A stretch of 64,000 nt of DNA from Azophilus sp965214305. Its GTDB lineage: Bacteria > Pseudomonadota > Gammaproteobacteria > Pseudomonadales > Azotimanducaceae. Made by a program: the position numbers and the translations under genes. The stretch lies in contig OZ243949.1 of NCBI GenBank assembly GCA_965214305.1, forward strand, positions 682,001 to 746,000. The letters are read 5' to 3'. Below are positions 34,172-42,347 of the stretch, in pieces (the first letter of the stretch is position 1; every line of letters starts with the position of its first letter). The notes under the pieces are model-generated. The model saw nothing but the letters and a program-made list of their open reading frames with translations, had not been told where the DNA came from and did no database searches.

Positions 34172-34995
34172 TGTGCCCACCAATCCGCCTACCCCCCCAA
34201 CGGCCCCGCCGTCCGCCAATACAACCCAAGACTCGGGAAAGAGCGGGCCTGCGCGGTTTCCCCTGCCGCGCCGTTCAGCTCGCTGCGTACCCGCTCGCAC
34301 AGCAGGAAGCGGGTGCCCGGCGCGGCAGGGGAAACCGCGCAGGCCCGCTCGCTACCAGGCGCTATGTTCATATCCCGCTCCATAAGGCTGGCTGGCTGGC
34401 CCGCAACCTCGGCTTCACCCTAATGGAAATGCTGGTTGCTCTGACGGTATTTGCCGTCATCGGCCTGCTCAGCGCCCAATTGATGGGCCACACCATCGGC
34501 AACCACGAGCGCCTCGGCGAGCGCTCGAACCGCGTCACCGAAGCGCAGCGGGCGATGCTGGTGCTCAAGCGGGACATCACGCAACTCGCCCGGCGCCCGG
34601 TCCGCGATATGCTCGGCGACCCCCGGCAAGCCGTGCTCATCGGCAACGACGGCCTCATGGAATTCTCAAAGTTCGGTTGGCGTAATCCGCTGCGACAGCC
34701 ACGAGCGGAGGTGCAGCGGGTTGCCTATCTCGTGCGCGATGGTGACCTCTACCGTGCGTGGTGGCGCGTTTTGGACCGTGCCCCGGATTCGGAACCGGCA
34801 CTGCAAAAGTTGCTGACCGACATCGAGCAAATCGAATTTTTTGCCCTGGATGCATCCGGCCAAGAACATAACTATTGGCCGTTACTTGGCGAAGACGCCG
34901 AGCACTCCGATCGGCAGCTGGTTGCTATCCTGATGCGGTTGGAATTTGCACCCTTTGGCGTTGTGGAGCGCATATGGCCGGTTCCCGCTTTCTGA
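34171..34995 (+). CDS. gspJ: Minor pseudopilin GspJ with repeat-encoded leader
   Basis: The pseudopilin motif LG|FTLMEMLVALTVFAVIGLL starts only after 81 residues from ATG 34171. Residues about 24-60 are encoded by a perfect R2 palindrome (34241-34350) that leaves the frame open. No ATG, GTG or TTG lies in frame between the palindrome and the cleavage site, so either the 81-residue leader is made or an unusual start such as CTG is used. The mature part is normal GspJ: HTIGNHERLGERSNRVTEAQRAM, LKRDITQLARRPVRD and FFALDASGQEHNYWP. ATG 34171 overlaps the gspI stop, which fits an ancestral start now separated by the insert. Confidence 0.88.
   Translation: MCPPIRLPPQRPRRPPIQPKTRERAGLRGFPCRAVQLAAYPLAQQEAGARRGRGNRAGPLATRRYVHIPLHKAGWLARNLGFTLMEMLVALTVFAVIGLLSAQLMGHTIGNHERLGERSNRVTEAQRAMLVLKRDITQLARRPVRDMLGDPRQAVLIGNDGLMEFSKFGWRNPLRQPRAEVQRVAYLVRDGDLYRAWWRVLDRAPDSEPALQKLLTDIEQIEFFALDASGQEHNYWPLLGEDAEHSDRQLVAILMRLEFAPFGVVERIWPVPAF
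34235..34350. repeat. R2 palindromic element, copy 3, inside gspJ
   Basis: After GGGAAAGAG, arm 34241-34272 (GAGCGGGCCTGCGCGGTTTC and onward) is perfectly complementary to 34319-34350 over 32 bp, and the loop begins GTTCAGCTCG. Arm sequence differs from copies 1 and 2, yet pairing is complete. The element is in frame with no stop within gspJ. Confidence 0.9.
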
Positions 34996-36119
34996 ACCGC
35001 CGCGAGCGGAGCAAACCCCGGATGCATGGACTGTCTCGCATACCCCAACCACTCTCTTACAAGCGAGGGGCGCTTCCCCAGGCTCCGCGAGTGCGTCGGC
35101 ACCCGCAATACGAAATGGGCGAGATAGGCAGGCCAGCAGCGAGCGCTTGGCGAGATGGGCGGGTTGAACAGGCTGGTGTTGCCTTGATTAGCGTTCTGCT
35201 GATCGTGGCGATTTTAACCGCCCTGGTCTATCAACTGCTTGGTCGCCATAGCCTGAATATTGCCCACAGCCAAAACAGCCTGGGTTTCGATCAGGCTTTT
35301 GCCTATGCCTTGGGTGCCGAGGCCCTTGCGCGACAAGCGCTCTATCAGGATTTTTCGGAGTCTGAAACCGGTATCGACACCTTGGTGGAACCCTGGGCAA
35401 CGGCCATGCCGCCATTCGAAATCGAGGACGAGGGCTTTCTCGAAATCAAGGCGCGCGATCTAAACCGCTGCTTCAACCTTAACGCCTTGGCGGACGAAGA
35501 AGAATTCGAGCAGAACCTAAAACGCTTCAAGACGTTGCTGACCATGCTCGGCATTCCCGAGGTACTGGCCGATACGCTGCGGGATTGGCTGGACGCCGAT
35601 GAGGCCATCACCGGATTCGGCGCGGAAGACTCGCAATATCTGTTGCGCGAACCCGCCTACCGATCGCCCAATGCGCGCATGAGCCATGTTTCCGAATTGC
35701 GCTTGCTGGCCGGATTCGAGCCCGAATATTGGGACGCGCTGCTCGAACATGTCTGCGTGCTGCCGATCACCACCCTGGCAATCAACGTCAATACGGCGAC
35801 GCCACCGCTGTTTTTTGCCGCCGCCGCCAATCCCAATCTGGATGCCATCGCCATCCAAGCCCTTGTCGAAGCGACGCGGGAATTTGCCGATACCGACATA
35901 TTTCTGGCCGAACTTCCGGTTCTTATGAATGCCGCAGACATACTCGCCGTGACCAGCTCTTACTTCGAGGTGCAAGTGCGAGCACAGGTTGGAGACAGTG
36001 TGGCCGTGCTAACATCGACCCTGCATCGAAACTTGGAAACCGGCGAAATCACCTTGATTTCCCGGGATTTAGGCAAGGATTTTCATTTGTTGTTCGATGT
36101 TGCCGTTGAGGACGCCTGA
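34974..36119 (+). CDS. gspK: Minor pseudopilin GspK
   Basis: Tip pseudopilin of the T2SS. The N-terminal helix is AG|VALISVLLIVAILTALVYQLL, lacking Glu5 as expected for GspK. The large C-terminal domain includes RDLNRCFNLNAL, WLDADEAITGFGAEDSQYL and INVNTATPPLFFA. ATG 34974 overlaps gspJ by 22 bp and gives a 68-residue leader; ATG 35115 would give a more usual 21-residue leader (MGEIGRPAASAWRDGRVEQAG). The stretch 35110-35166 carries two units of the short R5-type repeat, so the leader region seems enlarged by repeat DNA, as in gspJ. Confidence 0.9.
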   Translation: MAGSRFLNRRERSKPRMHGLSRIPQPLSYKRGALPQAPRVRRHPQYEMGEIGRPAASAWRDGRVEQAGVALISVLLIVAILTALVYQLLGRHSLNIAHSQNSLGFDQAFAYALGAEALARQALYQDFSESETGIDTLVEPWATAMPPFEIEDEGFLEIKARDLNRCFNLNALADEEEFEQNLKRFKTLLTMLGIPEVLADTLRDWLDADEAITGFGAEDSQYLLREPAYRSPNARMSHVSELRLLAGFEPEYWDALLEHVCVLPITTLAINVNTATPPLFFAAAANPNLDAIAIQALVEATREFADTDIFLAELPVLMNAADILAVTSSYFEVQVRAQVGDSVAVLTSTLHRNLETGEITLISRDLGKDFHLLFDVAVEDA

Positions 36120-36122
36120 CCC

Positions 36123-37427
36123 GTGCCTAGCCTTTTCATTAGAGCGCTGTCGCTGCCGCAACCGGTTGATGCGGGATTCCTGTTTCGTTGCGAGTGGTTG
36201 ATTTTGGATGCGGATGGCGAGTGCCGGGAACGTGGCGGCGGCGATTATTTTTCCCCCGCCGCAGCCGACGCCCAAGGTCTGTTTTTCGGACAGCACCAAA
36301 CCGCCGAAGCGCCCGCGGCCAACGCCGGCCAAGGCGATCAGGACTGGGCCCGCAACCCCGCCAATGTGGTGGTTTTTGTGCCGGCGCAACAAGTGCTTTC
36401 CGTGTCCTGCACAGTGCCCGGTCGCAGCGCCAGCCAGATGCGGCGGGCCCTGCCCTATGTGGTTGAGGAATTCATCGCCAGCGACATTGATGATACTCAC
36501 TTGGCCTGCGGCAACTTGCGGCCCGCCCAACCCGTCCGGTGCGGCATGATCGACGACCAGCTGTTGCGGGATTGGTTGCAAACACTCGCCGGCCTCGGTA
36601 TTCGCCCCGGCTATCTCCTCTCCGAAGTGGAAATGTTGCCCGCCGAACCAAAGGGGGCGAGCCTATTGATCGAAAACGGTCAGGTGTTGCTGCGCACGGA
36701 AAATCAAGCCGTCTGTATCGACCGCCATAATTTGGTCGCCGCCCTGAGCGCCTTGGATCTGGATCGGCTAACGCTCATTGATGGCCGGCTAACCGATATC
36801 GAGACGAGTCAATTGGACTTTGAAGTGTGTGCAGACCGGGTGGCTGAGATAGCGGGGGAGGGTGGCGTACTGTCCTATTTCGCTCAACGTTGGCAGCAGT
36901 CCGAAAAGCCGCTCAACCTGTTGCAAGGTGACCATGCACCGGTTATGCCGAAAAACGTTGGGGCAACACAATGGCGGCTCGCCGGATGGCTTGGCGCGAT
37001 TTGGCTCACCCTCGGTTTGGTCGGCATGGCCGTGACCGCCATCTGGTCGTCGATGCGGGCGGATGCGCTGGAAGACGATGCCCTGGCGATCTATCGCGAT
37101 ATTTTCCCCCAAGACCGCACGGCAACGGTGCAAAATATTCGCCGCCGCATGCAGGCGCAATTGGGCGAACGCCCGGCGATGCACAGCCGTCCCATGCTGA
37201 CCTTCACCGAAGATCTGGCCACCGTCATGGATAGCACCATGACCTTGGTCGGTATTGACTACAACGCGGCAAGGGGCGAGTTCGCAACCGAAATACTCGT
37301 TCGGCGCTACGACGATGTGGAACGTGTCCGCGAGGCGCTCGCGGCTCGTGATGTTGAAGCCGAGATTGCCTCCGCGGAGCAGGTGGAGGAGGCTGTGCGA
37401 GCCCGCTTGCGGATAAGGGCGTACTAG
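36123..37427 (+). CDS. gspL: Type II secretion protein GspL
   Basis: 434-residue bitopic protein linking GspE to the periplasmic parts. The cytoplasmic actin-like part (about 1-280) contains VPAQQVLSVSCTVPGRSASQMRRALPYVVEE. A transmembrane helix follows (about 285-308, LAGWLGAIWLTLGLVGMAV), then a periplasmic ferredoxin-like domain (LTFTEDLATVMDSTMTLVGI). It starts with GTG 36123, three bases after the gspK stop. Its TAG stop lies in a CTAG at the edge of another palindrome. Confidence 0.9.
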   Translation: MPSLFIRALSLPQPVDAGFLFRCEWLILDADGECRERGGGDYFSPAAADAQGLFFGQHQTAEAPAANAGQGDQDWARNPANVVVFVPAQQVLSVSCTVPGRSASQMRRALPYVVEEFIASDIDDTHLACGNLRPAQPVRCGMIDDQLLRDWLQTLAGLGIRPGYLLSEVEMLPAEPKGASLLIENGQVLLRTENQAVCIDRHNLVAALSALDLDRLTLIDGRLTDIETSQLDFEVCADRVAEIAGEGGVLSYFAQRWQQSEKPLNLLQGDHAPVMPKNVGATQWRLAGWLGAIWLTLGLVGMAVTAIWSSMRADALEDDALAIYRDIFPQDRTATVQNIRRRMQAQLGERPAMHSRPMLTFTEDLATVMDSTMTLVGIDYNAARGEFATEILVRRYDDVERVREALAARDVEAEIASAEQVEEAVRARLRIRAY

Positions 37428-37523
37428 TGTCTCCTCAAGCCGCCGGCGTCGCATCAGTGTCCATGCCCTGGTTCGTGGCGAGGGGCCGTCGCCCTGATGC
37501 CAGGCCTGCGGCTTGACGAGACA
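37428..37523. repeat. Imperfect palindrome between gspL and gspM
   Basis: TGTCTCCTCAAGCCGC (37428-37443) pairs with GCGGCTTGACGAGACA (37508-37523), and GCATCAG (37451-37457) with CTGATGC (37494-37500). The family is distinct from R1 and R2, with no second copy seen here. It separates gspM from the otherwise compact operon. Confidence 0.65.
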
Positions 37524-37549
37524 TAGCCGCCTTGGGCAGAGACGATAAG

Positions 37550-38050
37550 ATGTTGAAACAATTACTTCAGGCGCTCGATACCTCCTTCGCGGGGCGCTGG
37601 TTCGCCGCCCAAGAACCGCGTGATCGGCTCCTGTACCTTAGCTTGGGAGCGTTACTGCTGGCCGTCGTTCTCTGGGCGGGTATTTGGCGGCCGCTATCGG
37701 ACTGGCAAAGCATTCAGGCCAATCGCCACGCCAATGCCCAGACCCTGCTCGATTGGCTGCAGGCCAACAAATCCCGGGTTCAAGCTTCGCTGGCACGGGG
37801 GGTTGAGGAGTCCGCCAGTTCGGTTTTGCCCGTTGTGACCCGCACTGCAGAGTCCCGGGGCATCAAGGTGGGCCGATTGCAACCCGAATCGGATGGCGTT
37901 GTCAGCGTCACTCTGCAAAGCCAGCCATTTAACGACATAGTGGCTTGGATTGGGGAGTTACAGGGTGCTCACGGCGTTGCCATCATACGAGCCTCAATCG
38001 ATGCCCAGGAGACGCCGGGCTTGGTTAACGCCCAGCTTCGCTTTCAGTAA
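37550..38050 (+). CDS. gspM: Type II secretion protein GspM
   Basis: 166-residue bitopic protein that partners GspL. A short cytoplasmic N terminus is followed by a transmembrane helix (about 28-48, LLYLSLGALLLAVVLWAGIW) and then PLSDWQSIQANR. The small periplasmic domain ends with VSVTLQSQPFNDIVAWIGEL and GLVNAQLRF, typical of GspM. ATG 37550 is chosen over TTG 37532. It is the last gsp gene; a convergent carbonic anhydrase gene starts 11 bp beyond its stop. Confidence 0.85.
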   Translation: MLKQLLQALDTSFAGRWFAAQEPRDRLLYLSLGALLLAVVLWAGIWRPLSDWQSIQANRHANAQTLLDWLQANKSRVQASLARGVEESASSVLPVVTRTAESRGIKVGRLQPESDGVVSVTLQSQPFNDIVAWIGELQGAHGVAIIRASIDAQETPGLVNAQLRFQ

Positions 38051-38060
38051 CTCGGCGCCG

Positions 38061-38564
38061 CTATGCGGGTACTTCCCGCAGCCGCCCGGTTTCGACCTCG
38101 TAGATGAAACCGCGTATCTTGTCTTTAACGGGAATGAACGGGCAAGCCCGGATGCGGCCTATTGACTGGCGTACGTTTTCATCGAGATTTCGGAAGGCTT
38201 CAAGGGCGAAGGCGGGGCGCAACCCGGTGTCCGCTTCAATGGTGTCTTTCACGTCGTCGTCCCGGAAGGTCAACATGCCGCAGCCGGTATGTTGCATGAG
38301 CAGGATTTCCTCGGTACCAAGCAGCCGTTGTGAAATCACCAACGAACGCAACACATCGTCGGTTACAACGCCGCCCGCATTGCGGATCACATGGGCATCG
38401 CCCTCCTTGAGACCAAGTACTTTCGCCACATGCACGCGCGCGTCCATGCAGGCGACGATAGCCGCTTTGCGAGCGGGTGGGGCAGGCAATTCGCCTTTGT
38501 CGAATGCGGCTGCGTATTGCGCATTGTTCTCGACACAGCTATCGGTAAAGTTTTTTTCAATCAT
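38061..38564 (-). CDS. Beta-class carbonic anhydrase
   Basis: Interconverts CO2 and bicarbonate in the cytoplasm. The 167 residues carry the zinc ligands Cys39 (ACMDAR, with Asp41/Arg43 dyad), His92 and Cys95 (QHTGCGM), plus RNAGG near residue 61. The short length and KIRGFIYEVETGRL end fit the small beta-CA group similar to mycobacterial forms as I recall. ATG 38564 lies 130 bp downstream of the proA stop on the same strand. Confidence 0.92.
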   Translation of the reverse strand: MIEKNFTDSCVENNAQYAAAFDKGELPAPPARKAAIVACMDARVHVAKVLGLKEGDAHVIRNAGGVVTDDVLRSLVISQRLLGTEEILLMQHTGCGMLTFRDDDVKDTIEADTGLRPAFALEAFRNLDENVRQSIGRIRACPFIPVKDKIRGFIYEVETGRLREVPA

Positions 38565-38694
38565 CGTTCACTCCAATGATGCTGCTAAATCCGTTGTGGC
38601 ATTGGCCGACACCGCTCGCCGACGGGGGCGAATCCGCCGCTCGGGGAGATTAAAGCAACTGTTTCGACTGGCAAGCCCCGGCATGGCGGGTTCG

Positions 38695-40173
38695 CTACAC
38701 CTTGCTTCGGTATCGGGTGCGCACCGTGTAAACACTGTCGCCCGTTAGTACGCCGCCGCGACCGAATAAGCGCCCGTTTTGCCAATTGGAAAGGCCCAGT
38801 TCCGGCTTGTTGAGCGCGAACTGGCCATCTACCCAGCGCGTGTGTCCATCACCAACAAAAGGCGCATCAAGCTGCGTGAAGAACCTTTCCTGCTCGGCGG
38901 CGTCTTGAGAGATCAGGGTACCGACCAAGCGCGGGCTCAGGTCATTGAATAAGCGGACGGCTTCGTCGATTGAAGCTACCCCGACCAGGCTGACTTCCGG
39001 TGTTTCCTCCCACTCCCACTCGGTGGCGAGCAGAGCCGTCTCAATGAGTTCCGCCTGGGGTTCGAATACCGTTCCCGAGGCTCGGGCAATCTTTATTTTT
39101 TTTGAATAAAACTCTTTAGATACAAGGTTTTGGCTACCCATTTCCACATGCAACTTGAAGGCTTGCCGTCGCGCCTTTCCGGCCTGAGCCAGACCATCAA
39201 GAATGGCTTGCACACGTTTTGAAGAGTCCCGGTCGGGGTTCACCACACAGCAGGTATTGAGCGTGTTGCAGACCTTGCGGTCGAGGGAACGGAGCACCGC
39301 CGCGCGCAGTTCCTCGGGCTGCGCTTGTTCGGAAACGACCATCCAAGCACCGCCCGTGCCGTGCAGGCTTACCGGTGTGCCGACATTGCGCGCCAGCGAG
39401 CCCAGAATTTCGACGGCCTTACCGGAACCCCGGGCGACCGCCAATGCAAGGCGGTCGTCAAGGAATAGAGCCCAGCCCGCCGCGTGTGTACTGCTATCGA
39501 CCAAGGCCAGCGCCCCCGCCGGCAATCCGGCGGCGGCGAGCGCCGGTTCGATTACCAGCCGCATGATTGCGCGTGCGGTACCCAATGCATCGCCACCTAT
39601 GCGGAAGACGACGGTGTTGCCGCCACGCAGTACGCCGCACGCATCGGCCAGCACATTGGGGCGTCCTTCGAAAACGAAGGCAACCACGCCCAGGGCGGCG
39701 GCGACCATTTCCACGCGGAAGCCATCGTGATCGACCGTTTCGAGAACCACACCGCGGCGGGAGGGCGCCTCGGCCCAACCGCGCAGCCCCTCGATCATTT
39801 TGACCCGCATGGCGTTTGAAACCGCCAGACGGGTCGTGGAGCGGCCACGTTCGCGGGCGGCGGTAACATCCCCGGCATTAACGCGCTCGATTTCATGCCA
39901 CAATGCATCGTCTTCGAGCGCCGCCGCGGCTTGGGTGTAGAAAGCGACAATGGCGTCGTCGGCCAGATCGCGCATCGCGGCAAAAGCTTGGGCCGCCGCA
40001 TCGACGGCGGCGCGGGAGGTTGCCAATTCGGCCGCTGGAATGTGCAGCAGCCCGCCAACCGGATTAGCCGCCAGACGATCTCCGTCCCGATAGGCGGCGG
40101 CCAGGTCGGCGTTGATCGTGAGAGGCACACCGTCCGCGGAAAGCAGGGTGGCACCTTGGGTGAGCGCGTTCAT
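38695..40173 (-). CDS. proA: Gamma-glutamyl phosphate reductase (ProA-like)
   Basis: Reduces gamma-glutamyl phosphate to glutamate-5-semialdehyde for proline synthesis. The catalytic Cys is in LDRKVCNTLNTCCVV, and VFEGRPNVLADA and GGNTVVFRIGG match the NADPH region. At 492 residues it is about 75 longer than E. coli ProA, and the end (LSNWQNGRLFGRGGVLTGDS) differs from the usual GLEGLTTYK type, so it is a divergent subgroup. ATG 40173 is chosen; a frame to 40221 would cover a perfect -10 box. No proB adjoins. Confidence 0.85.
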   Translation of the reverse strand: MNALTQGATLLSADGVPLTINADLAAAYRDGDRLAANPVGGLLHIPAAELATSRAAVDAAAQAFAAMRDLADDAIVAFYTQAAAALEDDALWHEIERVNAGDVTAARERGRSTTRLAVSNAMRVKMIEGLRGWAEAPSRRGVVLETVDHDGFRVEMVAAALGVVAFVFEGRPNVLADACGVLRGGNTVVFRIGGDALGTARAIMRLVIEPALAAAGLPAGALALVDSSTHAAGWALFLDDRLALAVARGSGKAVEILGSLARNVGTPVSLHGTGGAWMVVSEQAQPEELRAAVLRSLDRKVCNTLNTCCVVNPDRDSSKRVQAILDGLAQAGKARRQAFKLHVEMGSQNLVSKEFYSKKIKIARASGTVFEPQAELIETALLATEWEWEETPEVSLVGVASIDEAVRLFNDLSPRLVGTLISQDAAEQERFFTQLDAPFVGDGHTRWVDGQFALNKPELGLSNWQNGRLFGRGGVLTGDSVYTVRTRYRSKV

Positions 40174-40220
40174 CGCGGCTAGTCTAAGCAGGCCGCCGCC
40201 GATGCGCCAGCATGGAATCA

Positions 40221-40255
40221 ATTATATTTAACATAATATATATTATGCGTATATT
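40221..40255. promoter_or_regulatory. AT-rich divergent promoter, proA/glyA
   Basis: A 40-bp AT block stands out in GC-rich DNA. On the minus strand TATAAT (40226-40221) gives a perfect -10 about 48 bp before the proA start. On the plus strand TTTAAC (40227-40232), a 17-bp spacer and TATATT (40250-40255) form a promoter toward glyA. The rest of the 331-bp gap holds repeat R4 and no gene. Confidence 0.55.
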
Positions 40256-40307
40256 AGATTGGGCGCGGATCCTGTTGCTGTGCGTCAATGCGTCCCACAA
40301 AATGGGT

Positions 40308-40392
40308 GGTGTCGCCGTTTGAATTTTTCGACCGCGGGACGCCGCAGTTGGCGCAGCCTCCAAATCCAAATCAATGCAAACGGATACAAGAC
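40308..40392. repeat. R4 dispersed repeat, copy 1
   Basis: About 85 bp containing GTTTGAATTTTTCGACCGCG, GCAGTTGGCGCAG and CTCCAAATCCAAATCA. A second copy, about 80-85% identical, lies at 61204-61288. The ends are weakly complementary (CCGTTTG and CAAACGG). It sits in the glyA leader here and upstream of tRNA-Leu at the other site, so a gene-specific riboswitch role is unlikely. Confidence 0.7.
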
Positions 40393-40504
40393 CACAAAAT
40401 GGTTTGGCCGGTTTTATGACTCCGATTATTGAAAAATATCTGGACGCCGCCCCCGTTCGCAGTTCTAATTCATGCTTTTCCAATCCGATTAAGGTTCCAT
40501 AGTC

Positions 40505-41773
40505 ATGCCATCCTATGAAGCCCTGCGGCAGCAGGATCAACCCATCTATCAAGCCCTCGTCGGCGAAATGCGGCGCCAAGCCGATGGCGTCGAACTGATC
40601 CCGTCCGAGAACTACATTTCGGCGGCTGTTATGGAAACGATGGCGTCTGTATTCAACAACAAGTATTCCGAAGGCTATCCCGGCCAGCGCTATTATGGCG
40701 GGCAGGAATATACCGATCGCATTGAAGCGCTTGCCATCGAGCGCGCCTGCAAGCTGTTCAGTGCCAGCCACGCCAATGTGCAGCCCCATGCCGGCGCGCC
40801 CGCCAATGTCGCGACCTATTTCGCGCTTCTGGAACCGGGCGATACGGTTTTGGGTATGGATCTCAGTCACGGCGGGCACCTGACGCATGGTCACCCGGTA
40901 ACCTACATCACGAAGATCTACAACTTCGTGCGCTATAAGATGAAAAACATCGAAACCGGGGAAATCGACTATGACGAGATGCGCAAGGTGGCTTTACGGG
41001 AGCAGCCCAAGATCGTCTTGGCCGGCTTCTCCGCTTACCCTAGGGAGGTCGATTACGCCCGCATGAAAGCGATCGCGGACGAGGTTGGCGCCTACGCGGT
41101 GGCCGACATGGCGCACATCGCCGGGCTGATCGCCGGCGGTGCCATACGCAACCCTTTTGATGACGGTTTTGATGTCATGCTCACCACCACGCACAAGACC
41201 CTGCGTGGTCCGCGCGGCGGCATGATCCTGACCCGCGAGGCAGCGCTCGGCAAGCGGATCGACAAATCCGTATTCCCCGGCTTCCAAGGCGGCCCGATTA
41301 TGCAGATGATCGCCGCAAAAGCGGTCGCGTTCGGTGAAGCCCTGGAGCCCGAGTTCGCCGGCTACGCGCGGCAGACCGTGTGCAACGCCAAGCACATGGC
41401 GGAAAAATTCATGCAATCAGGCACGCGATTGATTACCAACGGCACGGATAATCATTTGCTGATGATCGATTGTGTGCGCTCATGGGATCTTACCGGCCGA
41501 GAGGCGGAAGAATTGTTTGACCGGGTTGGCATTACCCTGAACAAAAATGTGATTGCGGACGACCCCCGCAAACCACTCGACCCGTCGGGAATACGGCTGG
41601 GAACGCCGGCCGTTACAACCCGGGGCATGGCGGAAGCCGAAATGGAGCGCCTCGTCGATTTCATGTTGCGCGCCGTTAAACAACGGGGTGACGAGGCGGC
41701 GCTTAATCGGCTGCACACCGAGGTCAAAACCTTCTGCCGACGGTTCCCCGTGCCGGGCATCGATATTGACTAA
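40505..41773 (+). CDS. glyA: Serine hydroxymethyltransferase
   Basis: PLP enzyme that makes glycine and methylene-THF from serine. The 422 residues show ELIPSENYISAAVMETM, EGYPGQRYYGG, HGGHLTHG, DMAHIAGLIA and the PLP lysine in TTTHKTLRGPRGGM. RLGTPAVTTRGM is near the end. Its stop overlaps the TTG start of the phosphatase gene by 8 bp. Confidence 0.97.
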   Translation: MPSYEALRQQDQPIYQALVGEMRRQADGVELIPSENYISAAVMETMASVFNNKYSEGYPGQRYYGGQEYTDRIEALAIERACKLFSASHANVQPHAGAPANVATYFALLEPGDTVLGMDLSHGGHLTHGHPVTYITKIYNFVRYKMKNIETGEIDYDEMRKVALREQPKIVLAGFSAYPREVDYARMKAIADEVGAYAVADMAHIAGLIAGGAIRNPFDDGFDVMLTTTHKTLRGPRGGMILTREAALGKRIDKSVFPGFQGGPIMQMIAAKAVAFGEALEPEFAGYARQTVCNAKHMAEKFMQSGTRLITNGTDNHLLMIDCVRSWDLTGREAEELFDRVGITLNKNVIADDPRKPLDPSGIRLGTPAVTTRGMAEAEMERLVDFMLRAVKQRGDEAALNRLHTEVKTFCRRFPVPGIDID

Positions 41774-42338
41774 TCCGCAAAAAGTCGTCTTTTTAGACCG
41801 GGATGGCGTCATCAATGCCGCACCGGGGCCGGGACGCTATGTGCATTCATTACGGGAATTCAACTTTCGTGCGGGCGCTTTGTCGATGCTGGCGACCCTG
41901 GTTGCCAGGGGCTATCACCTGGTTGTCATCACCAATCAGCAGGGCGTTGGCAAGGGCATCATCAAGGTCGATGAATTGGATCGTATCCATAACCACATGT
42001 GTGCGGTGGCTGCCCGCAGAGGCGCGAAAATCGACGGGGTTTACTATTGCCCGCACTTGGCAACCGACGGCTGTGCCTGTCGCAAGCCGAAACCGGGCCT
42101 CGTTTTCAGGGCAATGGATGCGCTGGGCTACGAAGTTGACCGGCGCGGTTCTTGGTTTGTCGGCGATTCGGCAAGGGATGTACAAGCCGGCCAAGCCGCC
42201 GGACTCAATACGATCTGGCTGGGGCGGACAGCGAAACGGCAGCCAACCCCCTACTCCCCTACCCCCACTTGCACGGCGGACGAGCTTTGCGGCGTTGCCC
42301 CGCTGGTTAGCCCGCCTATTTCGCCAAGCGCTGTTTAG
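41766..42338 (+). CDS. HAD phosphatase, GmhB-like (heptose bisphosphate phosphatase family)
   Basis: Predicted to remove a phosphate from a sugar bisphosphate, as GmhB does in heptose supply for LPS. The 190 residues carry the HAD nucleophile pair Asp11/Asp13 (FLDRDGVIN), ITNQQGVGKG, the zinc loop Cys95-His97-Cys103-Cys105 (YYCPHLATDGCACRKPKPG) and FVGDSARDVQAG. Start TTG 41766 is chosen because homologues begin just before the DxD. The last about 25 residues run into an R5-type repeat (42300-42335) and look like added tail. No other heptose genes are in the window. Confidence 0.83.
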   Translation: MTNPQKVVFLDRDGVINAAPGPGRYVHSLREFNFRAGALSMLATLVARGYHLVVITNQQGVGKGIIKVDELDRIHNHMCAVAARRGAKIDGVYYCPHLATDGCACRKPKPGLVFRAMDALGYEVDRRGSWFVGDSARDVQAGQAAGLNTIWLGRTAKRQPTPYSPTPTCTADELCGVAPLVSPPISPSAV

Positions 42339-42347
42339 GAGACCTTT

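Noticed and set aside
29534..38050. Type IV pilus rather than T2SS
   Set aside because: The set G-H-I-J-K plus actin-like L and bitopic M, and the CxxC zinc motif in E, are T2SS features.
40308..40392. Glycine or SAH riboswitch in the glyA leader
   Set aside because: The same sequence occurs upstream of a tRNA gene at 61204, so it is a dispersed repeat; no riboswitch core was seen.
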